Below are positions 10,501-17,721 of a DNA stretch of 64,000 nucleotides, piece by piece. The DNA is from Methylovorus mays (GTDB lineage: Bacteria > Pseudomonadota > Gammaproteobacteria > Burkholderiales > Methylophilaceae): positions 124,001 to 188,000 of the forward strand of contig NZ_JAJAVG010000007.1 in assembly GCF_020531915.1 (NCBI RefSeq). The letters run 5' to 3'. Position 1 is the stretch's first letter. Every line of letters begins with the position of its first letter. Position numbers and translations under genes: made by a program. The notes under the pieces are model-generated. The model searched no databases. It had not been told where the DNA came from and worked only from the letters and a program-made list of their open reading frames with translations.

Positions 10501-11704
10501 TGCTGCGGTCATACACCATGCCGGTCAGGTTCATGGTGTCGTTGATCTCGAAGGCACCGCTGATCTGCATCTGCAGCAGGCGGTTGCGCGTGACGTCGGG
10601 TGAGGTAAACACCGCAGTGGGGTCTTGCTTGTAGAGTTCGGTGGGGACGGTGCCATTGCCCACCAGTTTGTTCACCACGGCCAGCGTGGAGAAAGCCAGC
10701 GAGGCGCGCTCGCCCTGCCATTCGATCTTGCCAAAGGCCTGGTTGACCTTGCTCGGTGAGTTGTCACGCCAGCCATCTTCCATGAAGAGGTTCACGGCGG
10801 CAAAGGCGGCCACACTGCTGCCGTTGTTCCAGCCCGCTGAGGCTTGCAGCTGCTCGCGGCCATAGGAGCCTTTGAGTATCTGCGCAGATATGCCAGGCGA
10901 ATCAAAGCCGCTTTTGGTCTTGATGGAAATGGCACCGCCCAGGGTGTTCAGTCCGAACAATGGATTGGAACCGGGGAAAACATCCAGCCCGGCGATCGCA
11001 TTCATGGGGATCATGTCCCAGTTCACCACGTCACCAAACGGTTCATTGACGCGTATGCCGTCAAAGAACACCGACAAGCCCTGTTGTGAGCCGATCTGCG
11101 GACCAGCGGTAAAGCCGCGGTAGGTCAGGTCCATCTGGAAGGGGTTGCCCTGGTAGTCGTTGACGTTGACCGACTGCAGCTTGCTGTTCAAGAGATCGGT
11201 AATGCTAAGCGAGTTGTTGGCCTTGATTTCTTCGGCGGTGACGCTCTGTACATTGCCGGGAATCTGCTCTTTGGTCAGGTTGAGCCCCGGCAGCGGGCCG
11301 ATATCCTTGAAGCGCTTGGCGGTGACATTGATGGTATTGAGCTTGAGCTCGACATTGGGGATAGCATTGGTCGGCTTGTTGGCCATACCGGAGATTGGCA
11401 ATGCGGAAGTCCCCTGCGGGGCGGTATCCGTACTCTCTGCCGCCAGCAACACGCCCTTGGAGGCATTGTAGCGACTCGCCTCCAACGGCAGCTCCTGCAC
11501 CTGCTGGTTGTACCAGGCGTCATCCTTCACTGCATCATCGGCGGCCCAGGCGTGACTCGCCAGCAGGCTACAGACGATGTATCCAGGCCAGATGCACCAA
11601 TGCTGGCGCGCCGATTGCAATTGAAATGTATATGCGAATACTCGCTTGTTCGGCTGGGCATGTTTTTTGGTTTTATTTTGCCGCCGGAGTAACAACCCTT
11701 GCAT
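7583..11704 (-). CDS. TonB-dependent outer membrane receptor with an extra C-terminal NTF2-like domain
   Basis: A 1373-residue TonB-dependent transporter, much longer than the usual 650-900. After an extended N-terminus with a signal sequence (IVCSLLASHAWAADD), a plug domain runs from about 115 to 260 (VTAKRFKDIG; ITDLLNSKLQSVNVNDYQGN; GISVFF-type strand; LFGLNTLGGAISIKTKSG). The 22-strand barrel follows and ends in GIWLSLSYDF (~1174). About 199 residues extend beyond the barrel and contain an NTF2/Cds6-like fold (YFRHYSAQFKPVGMTPEAW; ALGLEQQGGQWQIVREL). GGAGGG sits 8 bases before the ATG. A sigma-54 promoter 28 bp upstream and an enhancer-like dyad ~100-150 bp upstream show it is not constitutively expressed. 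The substrate (metal chelate, carbohydrate, other) cannot be told from sequence. Confidence 0.88.
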   Translation of the reverse strand: MQGLLLRRQNKTKKHAQPNKRVFAYTFQLQSARQHWCIWPGYIVCSLLASHAWAADDAVKDDAWYNQQVQELPLEASRYNASKGVLLAAESTDTAPQGTSALPISGMANKPTNAIPNVELKLNTINVTAKRFKDIGPLPGLNLTKEQIPGNVQSVTAEEIKANNSLSITDLLNSKLQSVNVNDYQGNPFQMDLTYRGFTAGPQIGSQQGLSVFFDGIRVNEPFGDVVNWDMIPMNAIAGLDVFPGSNPLFGLNTLGGAISIKTKSGFDSPGISAQILKGSYGREQLQASAGWNNGSSVAAFAAVNLFMEDGWRDNSPSKVNQAFGKIEWQGERASLAFSTLAVVNKLVGNGTVPTELYKQDPTAVFTSPDVTRNRLLQMQISGAFEINDTMNLTGMVYDRSSKRTSNTGDIIDIDTFRDLGYATRRANAGENISCVFQDADGDGFPNYYLDRLTQNADGTYTSAFIEDAMANIGDIANGTYSPNYSLLTSYNTGLSQSYIDYAKQIITSRSDGGTLVTDADGQQMLFRGGDGSDAFFGEEAQQVLISTLGGGASYFTRLEGGQLVRYNIIPAPAINQDCYSKYMAGDRTKLYTLNADGSVNYINRDGARQGAGTATAGQGTGYVQGTPTAVITNSLIDQTGQGFSGQFNWNLDTHKFMVGISLDKAGAKYNASQRFGLLDSQRNVYSDPDNIGEEYYAGGHDVLVNSFDGDKTTKSIYFSETWSPTQTLNFAFSGRYNATHVRNTLAPKAKYSELTDAMLLNHFMPYVICSGTGTSNCDYDPSSMVPADEYAALTGGRFANLGDPVTEKFNYYSFNPAIGATWQATPRLNMYFNWNQGTRTPSVIELGCAYDGTIVPLTDLNGNPVGNITGPRSIVDGRSCSLPSVLSGDPYLPQVKAQTYEVGVRGKFKDLLDWNVTAYRTMLRDDLYMVAANSQLSFFQSIGDTRRQGIEFGLQGAYGRHEFRANYSLTEATFQSLFNMLSANNSAILGRNTSNLGTYNMIAVEPGDRMPGVPLNNFNFSWMYKLTPELKVGLTMVAHSDAFVRGNENNEHTPGSNPGIYKSVYNEELNATVKTWVPAPDYTTSGKTPGYAVFNLRANYDLGKGWSAGLLINNLLDKTYFSAGRLGLTPFTPSTYGAIGAGGFNYNSSEWLSTQFISAGAPRGIWLSLSYDFDASKKFEPPKSSSDIMTDPDRTLAPVQRPLTAEEQALLQTLDTTSPVPVLKQDIAKSAAELKAAKQSVNSTVKEWADAWNKGDADAYFRHYSAQFKPVGMTPEAWREQRKLQLIAGTDSKIVLQRIVVAPQGRGMSVIVTQSQGKAQTRKALGLEQQGGQWQIVRELDLAPPAKAIPTAEQTEMPARPPVRILSMKEAH

Positions 11705-11731
11705 AGCTTCCCTCCACTGGGGCTACTATTC

Positions 11732-11746
11732 GCAAGTCGCATGCCA
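11732..11746 (-). promoter_or_regulatory. Sigma-54 (RpoN) promoter of the receptor/autotransporter operon
   Basis: On the minus strand the sequence is TGGCATGCGACTTGC, a full match to the -24/-12 consensus TGGCAYR-N4-TTGC with the required ten bases between GG and GC. Predicted transcription starts near 11720, leaving a ~16-base leader that contains the GGAGGG ribosome-binding site of the receptor. Confidence 0.85.
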
Positions 11747-11816
11747 GCGGAAATGAAATTCACAAGTCACTGTTTTATTATGAAAAATAAAAAAAATCAT
11801 TTCCCAGCAGCAAGAA

Positions 11817-11868
11817 CTATGGTTGTAAACAACCATAGTCGGCTACATACAACCACCACATTGGTTGT
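11817..11868. promoter_or_regulatory. Upstream activator dyads for the sigma-54 promoter (site A)
   Basis: Two palindromes lie 97-148 bp upstream of the predicted start. The first has perfect 10-bp arms (CTATGGTTGT / ACAACCATAG) separated by AA. The second is ACAACCA-CCACAT-TGGTTGT. The same half-sites occur in front of the other two sigma-54 promoters in this window, so these are probably binding sites of one enhancer-binding protein. Confidence 0.65.
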
Positions 11869-11987
11869 TTTAAAATAACGACTGCACATGGCGGGGGTCA
11901 CCTGCCTCCTCTCCTTATAATATGGAAGCTCGGTTACATGCCCCAAGCTGTGCGGAGACAGGTTTAGGTCTCGCCCCATAAACAAAA

Positions 11988-12017
11988 ACCGGCTCATGCG
12001 AAAACGCATGAGCCGGC
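11988..12017 (-). terminator. Intrinsic terminator of the first RTX gene
   Basis: A hairpin of about 12 bp (GCCGGCTCATGCG / CGCATGAGCCGG) with a four-base loop is followed on the minus strand by TTTTTG, about 55 bp after the RTX stop codon. The 11720-11987 stretch between receptor and terminator holds only the regulatory sites described. Confidence 0.88.
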
Positions 12018-12069
12018 TAAACCAATGATCGGACTACACAAGCCTTACATATTATGTAGAGAATGATCT

Positions 12070-12945
12070 CTAACCGTTCTCTACCCAGTCAGTCTTGGTA
12101 CCGCCACTGTAGATGCTGTCCGTGAAGCTGCCGCCCGTATATACACCTCCAGCACCCTTCACCGATGCAATCGAGAATTGACCCGCGTCCGCATCAAATA
12201 CCAGATCGCTCAAGGCAACTCCTTTCAGCAGTACACTGCCACCTCCATCCGTGAAGCTGATCAACGCTCCCTTCAGTTCCGTCGAGTAGCTGATCTCGAA
12301 ATCACTTCGGTCAAACGTCGTCGATTCGTCTATCCCCGCCGTGTCTGCATCGTCCTCCCCAAGGTGGCCTGTAATCTCCAGCACATCACTCGTCACTACC
12401 GCATTCACTCCCTTGCCGGTCGTCGTCTTGCTGAAATCACTGATGATGTCGAATCCGGCACCGTCATCCCCGATCAGGAAGATGTCGTCGCCCTTGCCTC
12501 CCACCAGGGTGTCGCTCCCTGCACCGCCCGTAAGCTGGTCATTGCCATCGCCGCCCAGAAGGCTGTCATTCCCAGCACCTCCGTCCAGCGTGTCATCGCC
12601 CTTGCCACCATCCAGCGTGTCGCGGCCTTCCCCTCCCAGCACGCTGTCGTTGTCGTCTCCGCCAAACAGCTTGTCGTCACCAGCTCCTCCGTCCAGCGTG
12701 TCGGACCCACTGCCTCCCAGCACCGAATCATTGCCTCCGCCTGACGATATGCTGTCGTCGCCCGTGCCTCCATCTATCGTGTCCTTGCCGCTTCCCGTCT
12801 CGGCACTGTCGTTCCCGGCGCCCAGCGTGATCTTGTTGTTGCCATCACCTGTGGTTACCTGGTCCGCTCCTCCAACCTTGTCCGCCGTCTCGTCCGTCAC
12901 GATCGTGTTATTGCCGTCACCTACCTCTATCGTGTCGTCATCATA
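12070..12945. repeat. Duplicated 3' segment of RTX genes, copy 1
   Basis: About 876 bp that match 13946-14821 with only about ten substitutions noticed by eye. It covers the C-terminal half of RTX protein 1 from roughly DDTIEVGDGNNTIVTDE to the stop codon. Upstream of this border the two genes diverge sharply. Confidence 0.85.
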
Positions 12946-13839
12946 GCCGGTATAAATTTTATAATTACCACTTAGCCCGTTGACCACATCATCCCCGCGA
13001 TAGGTGTAGACCGTATAGTATCCGCCAGGAATACTATCCGTACTTGAACCCAGATTGACCGTGTCATCGCCATACGTCGTGGCGTCTTTGGCATCATCTG
13101 CATACACCACGGCAGAAGCCACCTTCCCCGGGACGTAAACATTTTCTCCGACATATCCGACATAGATCAGATCACTACCTGCCCCACCATAAACAGAGGC
13201 TTTAGCGTTGATTGGCACGCCCGCTTGATTTGTCGACCCTGCCACGACAATCACATCATTGCCAGCATCCCCGTAAACGGTATCACTTCCCCGACCTGAC
13301 AAAATAGTGTCGTTGCCGCTACCGCCCCGCAAGAAATCATTAGCAACAGCAGAATATGTACTGACATAGTCATCGCCGTCGCCGGCATCCACCCAATTCT
13401 TGCCAGTGCCATAATAGGTATCATTGCCCGTCCCACCATAAAAGACATTATTGCCAGCACCGCCATCGATATCGTCATCGCCATCGCCACCGTATATCGT
13501 ATCGTTGCCGTCTCGAGCATCAATCGTGTCATTGCCAGCACCGCCATTTATCAGGTTTGCATACTCATTGCCAACCAGGATGTTGGCGAACTCATTGCCT
13601 GTCAGCGAGGCCTTGCCTGCATCGGAATAGAGAGCTGCATCCAGATATGCTGAATCGCTCGCAATCACCAGCGATTTCCAGCTAAGCGCCAGCTTTTTGC
13701 TTGAGCTCAGGGTATAAATGCGAAGAACATCACTGACACGTTCAATCTCCAGCGATGTCGCCGAATTGTAATCTGAAAGAGTCATGTTGCTGGATGGCAC
13801 TATCGTCTGAAATAGCGCTCCGCTGATGGTGTCTGCCAT
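12070..13839 (-). CDS. RTX calcium-binding secreted protein 1
   Basis: A 589-residue protein with a short unique N-terminal region (~90 aa) and then many glycine/aspartate nonapeptides of the GGxGxDxLx type (for example GGAGNDTIDARDGNDTIYGG), which bind Ca2+ and fold into a parallel beta-roll outside the cell. There is no N-terminal signal peptide. The C-terminal ~130 residues, ending TDWVENG, are the expected region for a type I secretion signal. The AAAGGAA Shine-Dalgarno before ATG 13839 supports the start. Its 3' ~875 bp are nearly identical to those of the next gene. Secretion is probably through the ABC/HlyD pair at 42.6-45.6 kb, which has no other obvious substrate nearby. The role (matrix protein, adhesin or enzyme) is not visible. 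Confidence 0.83.
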   Translation of the reverse strand: MADTISGALFQTIVPSSNMTLSDYNSATSLEIERVSDVLRIYTLSSSKKLALSWKSLVIASDSAYLDAALYSDAGKASLTGNEFANILVGNEYANLINGGAGNDTIDARDGNDTIYGGDGDDDIDGGAGNNVFYGGTGNDTYYGTGKNWVDAGDGDDYVSTYSAVANDFLRGGSGNDTILSGRGSDTVYGDAGNDVIVVAGSTNQAGVPINAKASVYGGAGSDLIYVGYVGENVYVPGKVASAVVYADDAKDATTYGDDTVNLGSSTDSIPGGYYTVYTYRGDDVVNGLSGNYKIYTGYDDDTIEVGDGNNTIVTDETADKVGGADQVTTGDGNNKITLGAGNDSAETGSGKDTIDGGTGDDSISSGGGNDSVLGGSGSDTLDGGAGDDKLFGGDDNDSVLGGEGRDTLDGGKGDDTLDGGAGNDSLLGGDGNDQLTGGAGSDTLVGGKGDDIFLIGDDGAGFDIISDFSKTTTGKGVNAVVTSDVLEITGHLGEDDADTAGIDESTTFDRSDFEISYSTELKGALISFTDGGGSVLLKGVALSDLVFDADAGQFSIASVKGAGGVYTGGSFTDSIYSGGTKTDWVENG

Positions 13840-13905
13840 GGTTTCGATTCCTTTGTTACATGTTCTTGCATTCGAGGGAAGCTTGCGTTCCCAGAAACAA
13901 CAAAA

Positions 13906-13931
13906 GGCTCACAAGCTTGCGCCTGTGAGCC
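13906..13931 (-). terminator. Intrinsic terminator of the second RTX gene
   Basis: GGCTCACA pairs with TGTGAGCC, and the minus strand continues into TTTTG. It lies in the 106-bp gap between the two RTX genes, so each gene probably forms its own transcript. Confidence 0.78.
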
Positions 13932-13945
13932 CTCTTCATTACGAC

Positions 13946-14821
13946 TTAACCGTTCTCTACCCAGTCAGTCTTGGTACCGCCACTGTAGATGCTGTCCGTG
14001 AAACTGCCGCCCGTATATACACCTCCAGCACCCTTCACCGATGCAATCGAGAATTGACCTGCATCCACATCAAACACCAGATCACTCAAGGCAACTCCTT
14101 TCAGCAGTACACTGCCACCTCCATCCGTGAAGCTGATCAACGCTCCCTTCAGTTCCGTCGAGTAGCTGATCTCGAAATCACTTCGGTCAAACGTCGTCGA
14201 TTCGTCTATCCCCGCCGTGTCTGCATCGTCCTCCCCAAGGTGGCCTGTAATCTCCAGCACATCACTCGTCACTACCGCATTCACTCCCTTGCCGGTCGTC
14301 GTCTTGCTGAAATCACTGATGATGTCGAATCCGGCACCGTCATCCCCGATCAGGAAGATGTCGTCGCCCTTGCCTCCCACCAGGGTGTCGCTCCCTGCAC
14401 CGCCCGTAAGCTGGTCATTGCCATCGCCGCCCAGAAGGCTGTCATTCCCAGCACCTCCGTCCAGCGTGTCATCGCCCTTGCCACCATCCAGCGTGTCGCG
14501 GCCTTCCCCTCCCAGCACGCTGTCGTTGTCGTCTCCGCCAAACAGCTTGTCGTCACCAGCTCCTCCGTCCAGCGTGTCGGACCCACTGCCTCCCAGCACC
14601 GAATCATTGCCTCCGCCTGACGATATGCTGTCGTCGCCCGTGCCTCCGTCTATCGTGTCCTTGCCGCTTCCCGTCTCGGCACTGTCGTTCCCGGCGCCCA
14701 GCGTGATCTTGTTGTTGCCATCACCTGTGGTTACCTGGTCCGCTCCGCCAACCTTGTCCGCCGTCTCGTCCGTCACGATCGTGTTATTGCCGTCACCTAC
14801 CTCTATCGTGTCGTCGCCATA
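13946..14821. repeat. Duplicated 3' segment of RTX genes, copy 2
   Basis: Partner of 12070-12945, in direct orientation 1876 bp apart. Visible differences are scattered single bases such as GAAGCT/GAAACT near the 3' end and CCTCCA/CCTCCG further in. Confidence 0.85.
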
Positions 14822-15820
14822 GCCACCGTAAACCTTGTTGTTGCCATCGCCAGCGGCAATGGCATCGTTGCCACGATAGGTGTAGATGGTATTGTTACCA
14901 TCGTCGGCGGTCACGCTATCAGCCCCACCCACTGTATCCTTCGCTTCGTCGGCATAAATCGCGTTATTGCCGTCACCCGCCACAATGGTGTCGTCACCGT
15001 AGCCACCGTACAACTTGTTATTGCCATCACCTGCTGTAATGGCATCATTGCCGCGATAGCCGTAAACCGTGTTATTGCCATCGCCCGCAGATACGGTATC
15101 AGCGCCGCCTACAGTATCTTTTGCATCATCGGCGTAAATGATGTTGTGAGCGGCACTGGCTGTGATGGAGTCATTTCCGGCTCCGCCATAAATCGTCACC
15201 TTGGCGAATTTTCCAGCGTCAGCCTCTCCCAAGGTTTCGATGACGTCATTACCATCGTTACCGTAGACCGTATCATTACCATATCGACCGAGAATGGTAT
15301 CGTTGCCAGCCCCACCAAGCAGGCGGTTAGCGTCTTCCACATCGCCCAGCACGGCAATGTAATCATTGCCATCACCGCCGTCGATCGTGGTCTTGCCACT
15401 CCAGCTGGTCAGGGAGTCATCTCCTTCTCCACCCTGAATATTGTCATTTCCCAGACTGCCAAAAATGGTGTCGTTGCCAGCCCCACCTTTAAGGACATTG
15501 TTATAAAAATTGCCGATCAATATATTGGCTTCATCATTCCCGGTGACATTGGCACTCTTGATGCTGTTTGCCAGCAGGACATCCACAAAAGCAGAGTCTT
15601 CGGCCAGCACGACCGATTTTTTGTTGGCATACGCAATCTGCTTGCTGCCATTGTCGTAGGTGATCAATGTGGGGTCTGTGGAGTCCTTGCTTACAGGGTC
15701 TACAAAAGTGTAATCACCGAGCGCCATCACTATTTCAGAAAATGCGGCATCTTGGTGTGCTTCGCTGTACTCTGTAAGTGCCTCGGTGACTAGATCAATA
15801 CCTGCTACGTCTTCTGCCAT
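13946..15820 (-). CDS. RTX calcium-binding secreted protein 2
   Basis: A 624-residue RTX protein. The N-terminal ~110 residues are unrelated to those of RTX protein 1 (MAEDVAGIDLVTEALTEYSE...). The nonapeptide region is longer, with GDGNNKVYGGYGDDTI-type units repeated at ~40-residue intervals, and the C-terminal half is nearly identical to RTX protein 1, including the putative type I secretion end TDWVENG. A TTG six bases upstream is in frame, but ATG 15820 has AAGGAA at the right distance and is preferred. As with its paralogue, there is no Sec signal. The match suggests recent duplication or ongoing gene conversion of the secretion module while N-terminal parts diversify. Confidence 0.83.
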   Translation of the reverse strand: MAEDVAGIDLVTEALTEYSEAHQDAAFSEIVMALGDYTFVDPVSKDSTDPTLITYDNGSKQIAYANKKSVVLAEDSAFVDVLLANSIKSANVTGNDEANILIGNFYNNVLKGGAGNDTIFGSLGNDNIQGGEGDDSLTSWSGKTTIDGGDGNDYIAVLGDVEDANRLLGGAGNDTILGRYGNDTVYGNDGNDVIETLGEADAGKFAKVTIYGGAGNDSITASAAHNIIYADDAKDTVGGADTVSAGDGNNTVYGYRGNDAITAGDGNNKLYGGYGDDTIVAGDGNNAIYADEAKDTVGGADSVTADDGNNTIYTYRGNDAIAAGDGNNKVYGGYGDDTIEVGDGNNTIVTDETADKVGGADQVTTGDGNNKITLGAGNDSAETGSGKDTIDGGTGDDSISSGGGNDSVLGGSGSDTLDGGAGDDKLFGGDDNDSVLGGEGRDTLDGGKGDDTLDGGAGNDSLLGGDGNDQLTGGAGSDTLVGGKGDDIFLIGDDGAGFDIISDFSKTTTGKGVNAVVTSDVLEITGHLGEDDADTAGIDESTTFDRSDFEISYSTELKGALISFTDGGGSVLLKGVALSDLVFDVDAGQFSIASVKGAGGVYTGGSFTDSIYSGGTKTDWVENG

Positions 15821-16045
15821 TTTCAATTTCCTTTTCCCAATATCATCCTCAGGGTGTTGGCATTGTTATGCGATATCACACCTCGCCAACCAGCCCCATC
15901 CATATGTGCTGTTATTCACATACGTCCCTGTATTGCAACATTGGTGCCAAAGAGATTTCAAAAAACCAGATATCACCAAATACCGCTCTGTATAAGGCCT
16001 GCAAGAAAGCGGGGGCGAGAAAAGCAAGAGGGAGATTGTTTACAA

Positions 16046-16108
16046 TTGGTTACAAACGGTTGTTTATAACCACCACTTTGGCTGTAAAAAACCACCAACC
16101 ACAACCAT
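16046..16108. promoter_or_regulatory. Upstream activator region for the sigma-54 promoter (site B)
   Basis: Contains TTGGTTACAAACGGTTGT, then ATAACCACCACTTTGGCTGT at 16067-16086, then AACCACCAACCACAACCA. The 20-mer at 16067 differs from ACAACCACCACATTGGTTGT of site A at only three positions. It lies about 90-150 bp upstream of the predicted start, the usual distance for an enhancer-binding protein. The remainder of 15821-16045 shows nothing I recognise beyond the likely RTX2 promoter region. Confidence 0.65.
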
Positions 16109-16171
16109 GTGTTTTCAGAAAAAATAGACTGGCCCGAGCGGTAGCAAGGGTTGTGGGATATATGCGTTCAA

Positions 16172-16188
16172 TTGGCACGCAGTTTGCA
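16172..16188 (+). promoter_or_regulatory. Sigma-54 (RpoN) promoter of the exported-protein / T2SS cluster
   Basis: TTGGCACGCAGTTTGCA matches the -24/-12 consensus exactly, with ten bases between GG and GC. Transcription would start near 16199 and read into the leader and the exported-protein genes at 16.7-18.6 kb, possibly on into the secretion genes since no convincing terminator follows. Confidence 0.85.
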
Positions 16189-16297
16189 ATGTAGGTAATA
16201 AATTCGTGTCTGGCACCAGCCAGTATTCATGCTTGATTCTGAAAACTGCCCAGCCTGCAACTGACCGGATAAACCCAAAGAAAAACAATACGAATTG

Positions 16298-16327
16298 TTG
16301 CGGATGTTAAAGACTAACAATCCGCAA
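16298..16327 (+). other. Leader hairpin in the sigma-54 transcript
   Basis: TTGCGGAT-GTTA and TAAC-A-ATCCGCAA form a 12-bp stem with one bulge and a five-base loop, ending about 10 bases before the GGGAGGA motif of the following small frame. It may control translation or RNA stability; no known riboswitch is recognised. Confidence 0.45.
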
Positions 16328-16349
16328 ACAGCAACAGGGAGGAAATCGC

Positions 16350-16553
16350 ATGAGAAGCGCCACCGCCATCATGATCAACTCCGCACTCCATCATCTACGG
16401 AGTGCGCGCCAGCCATTCAGCCAGCCATGGAATAGACCGAGGCCTGACAGCATTCGCGTATGTGCGAAAGCACATGCGCATGCGTGCGGGCGTTTGAGAA
16501 TTGGCATGGCAATGAAACATGCGAAGAATTTTAAGGGGGAAGTGCATTTGTGA
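16350..16553 (+). CDS. Possible 67-residue leader ORF or structured leader RNA
   Basis: An ATG preceded by GGGAGGA at ideal spacing opens a 67-codon frame rich in Arg, His and Ala (MRSATAIMINSALHHLRSAR...). It has no recognised domain. The same DNA folds well: GCACTCC/GGAGTGC (16383-16405) and a ten-base-pair stem closed by a GAAA tetraloop (16456-16479). The ~480-base stretch between the predicted start at 16199 and the first exported protein is thus either a small protein gene plus UTR or a structured RNA leader. I cannot decide between them; the strong ribosome-binding site favours translation, while the unbiased composition and the hairpins favour RNA. Confidence 0.35.
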   Translation: MRSATAIMINSALHHLRSARQPFSQPWNRPRPDSIRVCAKAHAHACGRLRIGMAMKHAKNFKGEVHL

Positions 16554-16677
16554 ACTACCCCAGCAGGAATTTGACCCTTATAAGGCGTAGTGACTTGGAA
16601 GGCTCTACCGACTATGAGTGTCAGATTGGTGATGCAGGCAGCCACAAATGCCTGCCAATTGTAACGCTAAGGAAACC

Positions 16678-17604
16678 ATGATGAAACAATTAGCTATCAA
16701 AACAGCCGTATTGGCAGCCCTCGGTATTATGACCGCCCCCGCCATGGCCACTAACCTGGTAAGCGTACCAACCAGCGGCTTCTCGGTATCTGCAGGCCCT
16801 GGCCAACCTACTGGCGGCACTTCGGCCTATACCCTATGCAATACAACAGGTAACTTCGGCTCCGATGAGTCAACAGAACCTACTACTGGTGCCAACAATG
16901 ACTGCGCGGTTTTCCCCAGCAGTTCGTTAGTGGCTCCCGAAAGTGGCTATACCCTTGGTCGACTGGCTACTCGCAATCTTGTATATAACGGGGTAACCAT
17001 TGCCAGTGTACTCGACTACATTTGGCGTAACAGCGGTGATGGCATGTGCATTTTTGGCACGCGCTGGAGAATGGCCAATGCCGATTACAACACCACCGCT
17101 TCGGGCACCCAGTATTTTGAAATCAATGATTTCGCTCGCAAGGGTTTCAGCGGTCGCACTGATGTAACTGCCGGCTATTACTACACCAGCGTCAGCGATG
17201 AAGTGGTGTTCCGTATTGGCCGTACCTACACAGCGGTACAGCACCGGGCCGACCTGGTTGATGACGATGATCCAGCATCCGGATACTACGCTCAGCCGCT
17301 GAGCTACGCCTCCGCATCTACCGCAGCCATCAATGGCCTGAGCACCTACACCTCGCCACTGGGTGTGCCAACCATGGATCAGCAAAGCGCCAAGATCGAT
17401 GGTGACTGGGTCAACTTCACCACCGACAATAATTGGCTGGATGACGACGGCACATCGCTGCCGGACTCCTCGCTGACCTATGTCAAGACAGCGTGTACTT
17501 CTGTTCCAAGCACCACGACGGCCAATGCTTACAGCTTCCGTCAAACCGGGCAGGAAGAGGCTCCACTGATCGAAGTTCTGATGAGTGGTTACGTGCCTAA
17601 CTAA
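16678..17604 (+). CDS. Exported protein of unknown family (paralogue 1)
   Basis: A 308-residue protein with a clear Sec signal peptide (MMKQLAIKTAVLAALGIMTAPAMA, cleavage after AMA). The ATG at 16678 is preceded by AAGGAA; an in-frame ATG 30 bases upstream lacks one. I do not recognise the mature domain. It shares with the next gene an order of motifs: GxSAYxLCxTxGxFG near the N-terminus, FEINDFARKGFSGR in the middle, VFRIGRTYTAVQH, WVNFTTDNNWLDDDGTSLPDSS, and a Cys pair. The product is acidic and likely folds in the periplasm or outside. It lies downstream of the sigma-54 promoter and directly upstream of a type II secretion-like cluster, so it could be a substrate of that system; this is inference from position. 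Confidence 0.75.
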   Translation: MMKQLAIKTAVLAALGIMTAPAMATNLVSVPTSGFSVSAGPGQPTGGTSAYTLCNTTGNFGSDESTEPTTGANNDCAVFPSSSLVAPESGYTLGRLATRNLVYNGVTIASVLDYIWRNSGDGMCIFGTRWRMANADYNTTASGTQYFEINDFARKGFSGRTDVTAGYYYTSVSDEVVFRIGRTYTAVQHRADLVDDDDPASGYYAQPLSYASASTAAINGLSTYTSPLGVPTMDQQSAKIDGDWVNFTTDNNWLDDDGTSLPDSSLTYVKTACTSVPSTTTANAYSFRQTGQEEAPLIEVLMSGYVPN

Positions 17605-17613
17605 AAAGCAGTG

Positions 17614-17649
17614 CCCGAAGGTGGTCAGGTTGGTATGGCCACCTTCGGG
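17614..17649 (+). other. Intercistronic stem-loop between the paralogues
   Basis: CCCGAAGGTGG and CCACCTTCGGG form a perfect 11-bp stem with a 14-base loop, ten bases after the stop codon. The bases after it (TGTCATGCTTTT) are only weakly T-rich, so it may be a partial terminator or an mRNA-stabilising element that sets unequal expression of the two genes. Confidence 0.6.
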
Positions 17650-17721
17650 TGTCATGCTTTTAACGGAGAGAGTGAGGCTGAAAAGACCTACTCTCAGACT
17701 GAAGAACATTGCGAGTGCAAT

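Noticed and set aside
15856-15870. TTGGCATTGTTATGC upstream of RTX gene 2 as sigma-54 promoter
   Set aside because: Spacing between GG and GC is nine, not ten, and it points away from the RTX gene.
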